Positions 38,614 to 51,000 of a DNA stretch of 64,000 nucleotides are shown here, one piece after another. A program made the translations under genes and the position numbers. Where the stretch lies: assembly GCF_002443255.2 (NCBI RefSeq), contig NW_019211454.1, positions 56,632,608 to 56,696,607 of the forward strand, written 5' to 3'. The notes below the pieces were generated by a model. The model ran no database searches. It was given only the letters and a program-made list of their open reading frames with translations, and was not told the DNA's origin. Positions within the stretch are counted from its first letter, which is position 1. Each line of letters opens with the position of its first letter. The stretch comes from Varroa destructor (lineage: Eukaryota; Arthropoda; Arachnida; Mesostigmata; Varroidae).

Positions 38614-40683
38614 CTGCATGGCCTCCAATCTTTTTTAGCCAACAATAAGAAACCAGCTTATTGTTTAATCTACCTGTCAAGAATATAAATATTCAACGAA
38701 ATTATTGGTTTAAATATTTATATTAGAAAATTACCTTTATCCGATAATTTAAATGTCTCTATTCAGCTTTTCTACTTGAAACTTTTTTAAAGTTTCAAGT
38801 TAAACAGTAGAAATTGAAAATGAAAATTGCTTTTGCATAGTGATCTTTTTTAAATAAAACTTTTTTCTTTACTTTTATTGGTTGGTTGTTTTGATTGGCT
38901 GAATTGAAAGTTCCATTTCCTCCTTTTTTAGATGTTTCACATCGTCATTTGAAGCACAGAAGGAAACCATTTGGAGAATATAGCAAGCATATTCGAATTG
39001 GCAACTTGTTATAGAAACAGCCGGAATAGCGCTAGTTTTGGCCTTTGACCCTTCTATGCTTTTTTGGCAGAAAACGCCAACATCATTCTATCACTGTAGA
39101 TTATACGATCGGTTCTATAATCGATCCTAACTAAGCCCTATACTATTTTTTAAATAGTAGCCGTAATAATTCGCATGGAATACGCTTCATGATAGGCTCC
39201 GTTAGATTGATATATATCTTGGCTTGCTGTACTCGTCGGGCATCTACTTAACCGTACCAGCTATATGCTTAGGTGCCTTGCGATAATATAGCGAATAGGG
39301 CTTGCTGAATAAGTCCGTAAAGAAATGACATTTGCTGCAACCTCTTCAAAGTAGTCTGTCCTTTTGTTAGAAACCCAGAAGTATAGGTTAAAACAAAGTT
39401 CATATTACGGGTTGTACACAGATCGGAACACGGACGTTCATAGGATTAAATTTGATTTAATTAATTGAATTTAAATGAAAACAATTGAAGGGAACTAAAT
39501 TATTTGTAGCTATAACGTCGATGTGAGCCCCTCAGCTTAGAATCCAAACATGTCCTGGTGTAATAGTCACGAAAAAAAAAATCTATTACACTATTACGAT
39601 ACTGTTTTGTGTGCAAAATTTGATTTAGATACGTACATCGCACAAAGCTAGATTGGCCCATAATACTCAGCTGTACTTGAATTCCGATATTTATAGGTAC
39701 ATCTTTTCCCTTTAACGTGTTGAGTACTTTCTAATAGCTGTTGTTCATATGTAACCTTTTGTTTCCGTTGTTACTCGATCAATGTTCTAGGCTGTGGCTG
39801 TTTATTCAGTCTATTCCTCAAGCTTATGACGTTGACGGCTGTTGCTGGAATTCTCTACGTTGCCGTGTTTACCGCTTATTCGTATCATATGAAGCAGAGG
39901 ATGCCTACGTTGGATGAATTAAAAGATTTCACTCGAGAGGCGTACTATGTAGGCCATAAAAAGGCATTAATATACTACAGTATAGCAGAGAAGCACACTA
40001 GCGTATACTACGCCTACTTTGAAAAGCATCATCTACCCATTATTCAGCAGTATTCCAAGGTAACCTTCTATACATACTACTTACAGTGATCTGCAAGCCG
40101 CACGGCTTATGCAATGATTCCAAATTATTAGCCATAGCTGAACAAAGTTTTCTTCTAATCGGGATTGTTCAATAGAATGATTCGTTACCTCTACGAAATC
40201 CATCATTTATTATCTTTATTATATGTAATATTATATTATGTTAATATCTTTGTTCTTTTTTGGCATCTCTACCCTGTTTAGGAATATACAAAACTGGCTT
40301 CAGAGAAATTTGCCGACTTTAGGGTTGTTGTCAATAAATATTTTGTCGCCGGTAAGAAACAGTTTTTGGAATACTATAAGTTGGCATTGAAAATGATCGA
40401 GGACTACCAATCTGGGGGCAAATCGGAACCCATTATTGGTTCAGTGCCTCCAAGCAAACTGACAGCTACACCCGCTGCTCAAAGGCACGCCGCTCCGCCC
40501 ACTCCTAAGGCTGCCCCTGCCACCGCCACGGCAGCAACCACGACGCCGAAACCCACCCAGGCCCCCCTAACGAGAACGCCTACGACGTCGACACCACCCA
40601 CCAAGCCCAGAGAGGCTCCCAAACCTACTCCGGCTTCAGTCAAAAAAGCGTCGAGCAGCAGCGAGAAGAAATCTGAACTTTAA
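38368..40683 (+). CDS. Single-pass membrane protein, 265 aa, three coding exons, family unknown
   Basis: Coding exons are 38368-38494, 39791-40059 and 40282-40683. Junctions are GAT/GTGAGT, TTCTAG/GC, AAG/GTAACC and TTTAG/GAA, with phases 1 and 0, in frame to TAA. The 265 residues divide as follows. Residues 1-42 are a Lys/Ser/Gln/Gly-rich, disordered N-terminus. CCGC at 43-46 is a possible S-acylation site. About 47-72 form one transmembrane helix. About 77-180 are a Tyr/Lys-rich, probably alpha-helical region. About 185-260 are a Pro/Thr/Ala-rich tail, a possible O-glycosylation substrate. The protein ends KKSEL. The positive N-terminus suggests a signal-anchor with the C-terminus in the lumen; KSEL resembles but does not match the KDEL consensus. 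I infer an ER or secretory-pathway protein and do not recognise the family. Exon structure is confident, function is not. Confidence 0.85.
38770..38812 (+). ncRNA. 12-bp stem-loop in the alternative 3' UTR or intron
   Basis: ACTTGAAACTTT (38774-38785) pairs exactly with AAAGTTTCAAGT (38789-38800) around TTT, and TTCT (38770-38773) can extend the stem with AGAA (38809-38812) across an 8-base bulge. It sits between the short-isoform stop and its AATAAA, so it would be a 3' UTR structure in that mRNA. It is too short for a standard microRNA precursor. Confidence 0.4.
38853..38900 (+). terminator. Poly(A) signal with GT-rich downstream element
   Basis: AATAAA at 38853-38858 is followed about 20-40 bases later by a T/GT-rich stretch (ATTGGTTGGTTGTTTTGATTGG). 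This is the textbook arrangement of hexamer, cleavage site and downstream element. It lies inside the first coding intron of the membrane-protein gene and would end the 52-residue isoform's mRNA. Confidence 0.55.
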
Positions 40684-41242
40684 GCGCGTTCCACAGCGCC
40701 TGCGGTTTTTTCTCCCCTCCACCATCCTCCTGTCCAGCCACGTTTATTATCATTCCTACTGTTAGCGGCCTATGAATCGAGTGCGTGTTGGGCGCGCCTA
40801 GATCACAACTTTTTTGCTGTCTTTTTTGGACAAAACGGATTAACACCTCTCTGTAATTATAATCTAATTATCCATACCAGTTCTGCAGCGTGCAAAACAG
40901 CAGCTGGAAATGAGAACTGTTTAAACGAAATGATCATGTAATTTTTCATAATTATATAACGGTGATCATGCTAATGATGAAATTATGAAATGTTAAGTTT
41001 ACATAGATGATTGCAGGAGAAAAAGGAAGATAGGAAAAACAGTCTAAGAGTAAACATTGAGCGGAGGAAAAACCCAAAAATAATTGAGAATATAGTGACA
41101 GGAATAATGGCTCAATATACGAATGGCTCGAGCGAATGTAACCACATACGACGATCGAAATGATGGGTCGTGTAATTTTAAATCAGTGTACGATACGATA
41201 ATTCTAGCCGCCGACGGCTAGAAAGTGGGTGGATTAGAAGCA

Positions 41243-41248
41243 ATTAAA
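41243..41248 (+). terminator. Candidate poly(A) signal of the long isoform
   Basis: ATTAAA, the commonest variant hexamer, lies about 560 bases after the long isoform's stop. I saw no AATAAA between stop and this point. The downstream sequence is only moderately T-rich, so the real cleavage site could be elsewhere. Confidence 0.3.
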
Positions 41249-41259
41249 GGTGACATCGC

Positions 41260-44200
41260 TCCACTGTACTCTTAATTATGTTAATGAATTATGCAGCAAA
41301 GATAATACCTAGAAGGACTCGATGATTGGCAAAGCTCGTAACTACGCGAACTAAGAGCTGAAGTTTAGAGAATATGGAAGTAAGCGGTGGCAATATATTA
41401 GAATTCGATCTGTTTTCAGCAGTATTTCGTAGTCCATAACCGAGTTAGAGAAATCCAGAAACAAACCAGCTTACTATACAAACAAATTCCAAAACTTGGG
41501 CCTCTCGGTATCACGACGTACTTTGCACGTTTATATCCAGAGAAAACGAAACTAGTCCCAGAATTCGCTGAATCATTTATTTCGAATTAGGCGCAGAAGA
41601 TATTGTCAGGCTTCGTTAAGATATGCGAGGACCGTGAGCGTCACACTCATATAGAGCTACTACCGCGGAAAGGACTAAGTGAGACATGTAAACAAACAAT
41701 GTGGCCCGACCAGATTGTTTTGATTGGACTGATAAAACGCAGGAAAAACAACATACCGTTATTGTATTTCACACAGCACAATCCTACGCGATTGTATATT
41801 TGCAAAGGCTGTTTTTTTAGTAGTATCACAATTCGCCGTTTACACGAATTTAAATTAGGCGATGCAAGCCAAAAGTCTAACTTCTAATTTGAAATTGTCA
41901 CAGTGACATGTTTGACTTAGCCGAAGGCTGCCATCGTCAACTAAAGGCGTATGCTGGCAAAAGTGGCTGACAGTACTTTTATTCCATACTCGTCACGAGG
42001 CCTGCTGTAACCGATGTTTACGTTCTAAGTCGACATTAGGCTAATAGTTAGGTAGTTAACAGGTTTGTATGTTGGTGTGCAGTTTTGTTGGTAAGAATGA
42101 ATTCATGCAGGTAGTGTAATTTGCCTGAGGGTGAGCCCACTACTGCAATCATTGTACTCGATTTTTTTAAACTTAAGATACCGTAGTCATATAATTAGAA
42201 CAATTGCAATACCGGGTTATTACTGTTCAACTATTGTTATGGGTGACATACGTAAATTGAAATTTATCAATTTACACGGAATTATCTTCGTAGTGTGGTG
42301 TTTGGTTCGATGTTGCTTACAGATAAATACATGGATTATAATACGGCACGTAAAAACGAGGAAATCTCGAAAAAGCAATGCTGAAATGATGCACCTATTA
42401 CATACAGAAGAAAAAAATACGGGAAGATTGAAACAGAAAACATCAAGATGAAAATGAGGGAAACATGATGGCTGAAATTGCGCATTTGTAAATACACCGA
42501 GAATGTGTAAATAGCCATTTAAATAAAAATACAAAGAGGATATAACATCACAAGCAACATCACGATTTATGTAATTTTATACACTAACGTATCGCAAGTT
42601 TTGATTTTACAAAAATTACGTTCCGTCGTCATTTTTCTTTCTCTAACCGTCATCCCCCCTTACATTTTACGACACGATCGTGCTAACCTAACAGAATTTC
42701 TACCAGAGTATGTACATACCCGTTACTTCATTTGTGGCACTTTTATTCGCAGAACCACTTCACAACTAAAATTTCCCCTTTCTAAGTATTTTCATCTGCG
42801 CTTAAAGAACCTGAGGGTAGGTGGAATAAATAGCTAGATAGAATAGACAACTTTACGTGCAGAACGTTCAGAACACTGAAAGCAAACTATATTTATTATA
42901 TAGATGCTGGTTTCGCTTTTGACAAAAAAGGCGACGTGACTTGCTATTTTTATTGCTGCTCTAAAGCGTACCTCCCTTCTCTTAGGAACACATATCAGAA
43001 GAAGCATGGAACAACAAACAGTCGGTTACAAACGATGCAGTTTTAGTCTAGAGGCTTGCAGAGTTTTAAAAGGTGAACCCAATTTTGTGAGAATGTACGT
43101 AGTGAGGGGGGAAAATCATATACTGGATATGCAAAAATAACCTGAGTAAGAGCACTGCCATTTTTAAAATGTTGCGGGCTGTCTCAAGGAAAAGAAACAC
43201 TGAACCATCAATCTTTACTCAGAAGGATACAGTACAGCGCTTCCAGTTGCAGTGTTCCTGATATGATCTTACTGCATTCGACATTAAAGAACCTCGTCGT
43301 AATATAGCGAAAAACGATTTAAGCTGCAGCTTCTGATTTGCATAGACGTTCGGTGGTATATTTGAAACAAGAAAACTGGTGCGAGCTAGCTGTTTGTTGA
43401 GGATCGTACGTATAAGACGTATAAAGCTTGTATAAAACCCGCGTGTGGAAGTGAGATACTCTCAATTTCGGGCTGAGCTTCCTACGTCAATTCTCTTTGG
43501 AGGTAGAAGGTTTTGGCTTATTTGCATGACAGAACCACAGTTAACGTGCAATCGCAATGAAGATCACTGTCATGTTCTCTAAACAGAGAATAGTAGTAGG
43601 GACGGACAACAAAAAGCTTTAACCTTGCGTCGCGCGAAATTCTGGATCTCATGTAGTTGCAATTAGTGTTGAAGGTACGTTCGCTTCATTTGTCCCAAAA
43701 TTTTTAACGACAGTTTTGCAAACACCAACGTTTTTTTTAATATACCTACATATATATATATATCATAACCTATTTATTATAACATCATAAGAGATTATTA
43801 CTCGGTCTTGTTTGATTATATTCGTAGCACTGGTGAGCAATGCATAGATGGTAAGTAAATATTTCGCCAAAAATCAGTTTCCTAGATTGTTATTAGCCAG
43901 ATGGGAAGCTACATGTTTGCAACAGGCGATGGAAACATGTATGAGTTAGCCTTGTCTGTTAGGTTGGATATTTTCTACTAGATACTACTGATCGCAGTGT
44001 GTTCGGTGAGAGCGCATAGTAGAACGAGGTCGGTACAATTTAAGCAGAAGAATTCCTAAGTGTAAGTAAGTTCATCTGTTTTCCGCCTGTCATAAGCATG
44101 TTCATATAGCTTCACAAAGCATATATATCACACATTAAGAATACAACGAAAAATGTCAACTTAAATGTATCGTCATAAGCTTGCTATGTACAAAGTTAAT

Positions 44201-44560
44201 GTCAACCGTGATTTAGGAAACGAAGAAATGCGGAACTATTTCCCGACCACGCGGCACTGTAAAACCATTCCCATTACAATTCGAAGAAGTTCAGTTACGT
44301 GGAGCATTTTATGGTTCTAGCCATACGAAAATTATCACTCCGTCTAGCTAATTATGATTTTTTTTTTATCAGAGAGCCTACTGAACTTTAAAAGCTAAAC
44401 GTGTTTTAGGTGTCTTAAGCAAGCTCGTTAAACTGTTACGGTCAAGCAGCTACATCGAAGGCACTCTAACGTAAGGTACCGGGCATTCCTACAACGTATC
44501 TGTAAGATGGATGCCTGTAGCTTAGGTGATTTCCTAGTTAGTCATAAATCCATAGCACGT
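41260..44560. other. Intergenic spacer between convergent genes
   Basis: The plus-strand membrane-protein gene and the minus-strand Nup93 gene point toward each other across this interval. Open frames at 41603-41887, 42131-42451 and 42601-42837 have no recognisable domains. An (AT)n tract lies at about 43750. I see no RNA gene. Confidence 0.5.
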
Positions 44561-44569
44561 ACAGCAATC

Positions 44570-44607
44570 TTTATTTATCTCCTAATTACGCGAGTTTTGT
44601 TTTTATT
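44570..44607 (-). terminator. Candidate Nup93 poly(A) signals
   Basis: Two AATAAA hexamers on the minus strand (44607-44602 and 44575-44570) lie about 400 bases after the Nup93 stop. Another AATAAA overlaps the stop codon itself (45006-45001) but would leave almost no 3' UTR. I favour the distal pair. Confidence 0.35.
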
Positions 44608-45005
44608 GCCGCAAATGAATAAAGTATGATAAAATTACCTTTAATTCGTTAACCCTTGATTCGCCACTGGAAGTTCTACAATGTGCGAGTTTATCGTTTG
44701 GTGCCTACAAAAAGCTAGTCTATTCTTTCACATTACGAACCATAATCTGCAGTTGTAAGCGCAATGGATTATTTTTGTCGCGAGCAATAGAAATTTCAGA
44801 TTAGTAGTTCTCTATTTGAAAAACCATGAACGGGCCGTTAGCAGCATTATGAGAGCTTGCCGAACGTTTCTAGTTACCTACTAAACACGTCAAGCAAATC
44901 TTGTATTCAATCCGTAATTACTTCCCACGCAGGACATGTCAAACATATCTATTTGGGGGATGGGTCGTTCTATGAGGAAACTATAGCTTCTAGGGAATAT
45001 TTTAT

Positions 45006-48000
45006 TTATGCCATACCAGACTCCATTTGCACTAAGCGGGCATTTACGTTTGAGGGAAATCGGTAAGGAACCTGAAAAGAAGAAATTAATGGTTATTTAA
45101 GATAAAAATTTGCTTGGGACTTTTTTTTAACGAGTTGACACCAGTGCTGCACGACCAATTTCCGTAAGATTTCCACCAGTTTTCGACAGATACCATTGTC
45201 AGACCGGCCTCGAGGATGCAAACGCTCCATTTCACACATTACAAAATCGGCAGACGAATCAATTTAACCAAACTGTATTGTTTGTTTACATTACCTGTCT
45301 GCCAATTGGTGTGCATTGCTGAAAATTTCATTGTTCCTTTCGTTTGAAGGAACCTAATAACTGAATGATTAATGCACATCCGCTCCTTCAATCTATTTAT
45401 ATCTAAATTAAACGTATTTGATATATATCGTCTACTGTGATAATGTTGGTAAGTACTACAATACTACAACAGGGCACTTCTTTGTATCTTTGAATGTTAT
45501 AAGTACCTAGCATGCACGTAGTACTGCTTTTATATTTGCCATTGTGTTTAAAGCGAATCAACCAGTTTTTCCGTATTTTTCATTTCGCCACAATCAAGAG
45601 ACGTTCTATCATGTTGGAACTAAGAAATTTCAGTATTAAATGCTAGTTTAGCTATGCGATTAATTCTGTAACGTCAGCTAACATAAACGGAAGAGTAACA
45701 ACGGACAACGAAAATCTTACCATGCCGGCATATTTAATAATGGCATTTGCCTGCCTTTTGATAAGTTCTAGCTTCGCCAGGTTCCCACCTGGAAAACATG
45801 CGGCCAGATTAGATAACATCGCTCCTATTCCGTAGCTATTTTTTGTGACTCAACGGGGATACGTTTATATCAAATTGTTGGCTTTGAGACTGATATTCTT
45901 GCATCAGTATTCAATTAAACGCTGGCTGTCTCAATATCGTACCCAATACCAACATTAACAACAAAGGCATGGCAGAGTAATGGCAATGCATTTGCCACGG
46001 TAGTAACTCTGATCCGAGTTGAAACCGGGGCTCCACTCTGGGCTCCCAAAATAGGAGTCTCCCAATATTCATATAACACATTCGTGGACGAAACATATTA
46101 TCTAAATCTAAAAATAAATATGCTTTCTCCTCATAAGCTAAACAAAATGAATAAATTATGAGGAGGCGAACCTCCTAGCGCCGGGTGGCCGATGGTCGAA
46201 ATGACTCAATTTGTCGCAGCGGAAACGCTACAAGCAGTGCCCCACGACATGTTCAAAAGGAAACTAAACTGCCCTTACTTCTGATCAAAACCATAACAGA
46301 AGCACTTTGTTGCGGCGGTCTCTTAATCATCCTGTATTGATCGCTCAGAATGGTCATTAATGTCAGTAGAACGTCCGGGATGATCTGCCGAAAATGATGA
46401 AAATAGATATTGTATTGCCAAATATACATCTTGAAATGCCATCGATCGTGCTATTCCGAGGTTGGCATCGTTGTTTATTATTATTATAGTGAAGAACAAC
46501 GAGGGCCGTCAGGGTTTTTCGGTAGAAATATGTATCAAATCTACACCATTCTTATATGCAACAGTTTACGACATTTTCTCATAAAAATTACGAAGCTTCA
46601 CTATCAATACGAACTTACCCTCCGGATTTGTTCGTTTAGTCCGCAGAATACGGCGATCATTACATCGACGTCGGCCATTTGGAGCGGAATAAGGCGAAGT
46701 CTCCCCATTACCTGAAGAGCCTCCTCATTCTTCGATAAATGATAGAGGTCAAAGAACTCCATTAGCTCCATCAGCAGCGTAAGATCAGGAAAAGGATAGC
46801 TGGAAACAGACAAGACGAGCTGTTCTCAGATCGATCACATTCGTATCCTAATAACTATGAAACACTGCGCATAATGAATTTCTTGCGCAGACTTCCCGTT
46901 AATGATAACGCAGAGCAACCCTGGAACCTGGATAATGTGAAGTATCTTCGCTTAACTATTAATCCTGTAAAAGGTTTAAATCATCATGGAAACGCAAAAT
47001 TTAACCTTATTCTGATTGCCTTGAGAAAATTATTTGATAGTTTCTCTACATACACGTACCGCATGAGAATTTGATGTGCGATCTTCTGAAGTTTACTTCG
47101 CTTACTGCCTTCAGAACCTGCTTGGCTAACCTGAAAAAGTTGTATTATCTTCAAATCTACACGATGTGTTGCAACGACAAATATTGTATTAGATTATCTA
47201 GCCAACTAATCTGTAGTACTGTTACGTGTGACCATCTTCATCATCGTCTGACCTGAGTGATATCTGATCATCACGATGTAATGATGATGATATGAAAAAT
47301 ATCTCAGACTTTCCTGTTTCTAGATAGTTAAAATGGATTCTGCAAACATGTCATAGGATTCAACCCATTTAGCTAAAAACCGATAACACTATATGATAAC
47401 CGATAACATCAAAAAGAATACGTTTAGCGCAGGATGTAAATGAGGTCTGCACAGCCCGTTTTATAGGGCCTGCAATCCCTACCTGAACACATAGTACTTT
47501 AATGAGAAGATTAACACATTTCTGCCTTTCGTCAGCGAGCTCGTATAGTGCCACAGCCTCTTCGTGAAAACCGCGTGATACGGCCGCGTCAGCAACTGCG
47601 ATAGTAACCTGTTTACGTACTTCATTGTTTCTGCCCAGAGGAATGAACTTCTCCAAAGCGCCATTAACAGTTCCGCCATCTGGATTTCGTCGTCCAAGTA
47701 TTTTCGCGTACGCCTTTGTTTCCAGGACTAATTCGATGATGCATTGCAGCCAAAGCGCTCCATGCTGGGATTTTAAGACATAATAGTATTCAAGGGCAAT
47801 TTCAGGCTCGGACATCTCAAAGCGACGCGAGTACACGGTGATTAACCGGGGCATATTTATCTGAAAAGTATCATTTATACGTACAAGAATACGTTCTCCT
47901 GGCTGAGTCGTGAGATTCAGCAGGCCAAGCTGATCTAATGCAATTGCCATGTGCACCGCGTGACATCTCTGATCGTCGATCTGGTAGAGGAACCCAATGG

Positions 48001-51000
48001 CTCGCTCGAATTGCGCCGTAAGTAATAACACATAGGCATAAGTTAACGGTCGTTGCAAGGCATCAAAGTCGGCACTCGTATACCTGTCTGCCAGCTCTGA
48101 CTGTAGATCCGCTAAGTTGAGCACGTCGATTTCCTGGGTTTTTGTTGCGAGCACCTTGCACATTTTGAGCCAAATGTAATCTTCGATGTTCCCCATGCCG
48201 AGATCTCCGTGCGTGTTACTGACATCGCAGCCGGCCAGAATAGCTAATAAGGCCCGCGCGTACGGGTTGTTCGTGTTCAAACCTAAACCATAATCTCGAT
48301 AATATATGATCCGTAGTACTCTTGAACTTTCATCACCCAATCGCTGCTGAGGGTTACGTTGGCATTCCTGAAGTTTACCAACAAGATCAAACATTTCAGC
48401 TTGTGTGGCCGCCTCAGCAGCGCATGCCAGGTCGCCACAGCGGAAGGCGTGATACATTACTGCCCATACAGGATGACCATACACCAGTGGCTCATCGGGA
48501 GAAACTGAAAACAAAAAAAAACTGTATGGATAATCCATAAACGTAACGTCATACAATGGGATAAAGGTGTAGCTAGGCAATGCTTACTTTCATAGCAACT
48601 TACAAAGGGTCGTTGATTGTGTAAGATGCTATGCACTTGTATCACCCTATAGCATGACTCTTCAGAGGAATCCATGGGTGATGCCATTGCTAGTGCGAAC
48701 CTTTTTCTGGAAAGAGCACATTTCGCTCATAACGGCTATTTCGGGCAATGACTGAATGCTCTGAATGCTGAAGACTTAGAAAAATAGTCTTATATTTTGT
48801 ATGATGTTTTTACGTTTTTACTAGATCATTATAACAGAACAAGCGCGAAACGACGCCAGCTTACATCGATATACCGGCTTCACATTCAAGTACGCGCGTA
48901 TGAGTGATCCCGTGCCGGGCGCGCCGCCAAGCGACGCCTTTTTCAGATTGCCATAAACGACTCTGCGGATATCTTCGAGACGTTTCTTTTCGAGAAATTT
49001 CTTCGCTACTTCAAGCTGCGGCAGACGATCGTTGGACAGGATCGTCCGCGAAGTTTGCATCTCTTTCAGAAGCCGCCAAAGCAAAGTTATGTCCAGCTGT
49101 TCTACCGCCTGCATCATTTTGTCGATGAGAGTCTGCGGTTCGCCAAACTGTGCGCCCGACAGCGACGTAGCGTTATGTTGTGACAGCGCACGAGCATACT
49201 TGCGTTCCTCTGTCGATAGGCTAGCTCGTATTGGGGTACCTAACGAAGTCAAGATCGTCTCACGAGCCTGCCGAGCCCACGTCAAGTTCTTTATGGCGAG
49301 CGCGTCGTTGAATGACTGTAATCGTTGGTCACTGACATTGTCAGTGCTGAACTCGACCGAAGCCAGCACTCGTCGTTTCTGTTCAGCCCATCTGATAGAA
49401 GAGCGTTAGTCAACATCACGGAAAACGGAACAGTAACTTTACACAATAATGATCTCTATACGGGCAGAAAAGTCATTGTGAACTTCAGAGTCTATCTCTA
49501 CCAGAATGCTATAAAATTTAAATTTTTATAATTTTATACCCAGACTGCAACTCTATGTGAAATTTCAAAACACGTTGAAGCTTTTATTTTGTTATTATGG
49601 AGTCATTATTTTTATCTCTTCTATTTGAGCGGCATCTCTAATTTCCTCGGATTTCTACGTAAGTTCAAGATTTTGATTGATAGTAAGAGGTGACAAGAGG
49701 TTATCTGAAATGATCTCAATGCGATATTTGGGCAGCGGCGGACGACGGACCGATTACTGGCTAATTCACCTAAGTTTGTATTAAATATCAACTTTTTTCG
49801 TCCCTTCAGTATGCAACTTAATCTGCAAACTGACCAAAATGTATTATATGGAACAACTTCCCATAGAACACGGAGCTCAACACTAAACACGTCGCTGCAC
49901 CGCGTGCTAATTTGCCATACATCTATTTTAAGTAACCTTTCATTCTGTACGCGGTGGATGAAGCGATTGATTTCGTTCTGGGTCATCAGCGCTTTCTCGG
50001 CAATCGCCGATATGACAGCGTTTTGGCGTTCGTTGTCTAAGAAGCCCTTGACGTCGGTCTTCTGTAATAGTTAGATAGCACTTTACCTTTCGATCTCGAA
50101 ACGCTTTGAAAGCATGTCATCTTTCGAGGTAGTAGACGTTCAGAAGCTATTCTAGACAGACATAATCAAAAATAGTAGTCGAAGAGTAATCATTAAATAT
50201 CTCGCTCATACATGTGTCGTTTCCCTTAAAGACACAAGCTACAATCGAAGACGCTAGGAAATTTGGTTGTGGGATACTGGCCTACAACGGTCAACACAGG
50301 CATTTCGAATTGCTTCGAAAAAATGCCGCTTTTTTTTATTCCTTCTACCTGAATACTCTGACGTTGTGCAAACACTGGACTTGCTGGAAATTGGTCAACG
50401 AGAAGCTTTAAATAAGGCAAGTTAAACCCCCGCGTCCCCATAAGTATCGCAGCCTGGACATCTTCTTGCTCGCGATTCCCTGATCCGCTCGACGCAGTAG
50501 CATTAATTTGTGAACCTATCAGAAATGCAGCAAAATTCGCATCAGAAATAGCAGTGTTCTTTGTGGAGTCTAAGCAATAATCATTAGAAAAAAAATCATG
50601 ACGGGATGTAACCGTACTTTGGGACTCATTGTTTTAGATTTTTGAATCGATTAAACTGCATCAGATCGGCGAGAATAGTGGGATTTGCATATTTGATAGC
50701 ACAAGTTGCACCCAATGTTCAGTACCATGGTGACGATTTGCCACCAAGTTTTCACTAACACTTCATTATGCGCCATAGGGTATTGAGGGTCAGATACCTC
50801 ATCTAACGTCTAACAAAAGTTTTTGCTGATAAAGGTAGTACAAAAAGAAGTAGGATACTCAGCCATAGTTCTTCACGAAAAGTACGCAGTCATATTCTGA
50901 CAAGCAATTTTTGTACTACATAAGGCCAATGAAAGCGTTCATTGGGAACTTAAAACACTTACACGACAGACGGGAGATAAATTACATCAAATCGGAAATT

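Noticed and set aside
40640..40846. 68-codon minus frame across the end of the membrane-protein gene
   Set aside because: Antisense to the last coding exon and 3' UTR; no support of its own.
47479..47697. Minus-strand frame overlapping Nup93 exon 6
   Set aside because: Alternative reading frame shadow of the Nup93 coding exon.
48322..48540. 72-codon plus frame
   Set aside because: Antisense shadow of Nup93 exon 6.
49032..49409. 125-codon plus frame
   Set aside because: Antisense shadow of Nup93 exon 5, which is the conserved coding strand.
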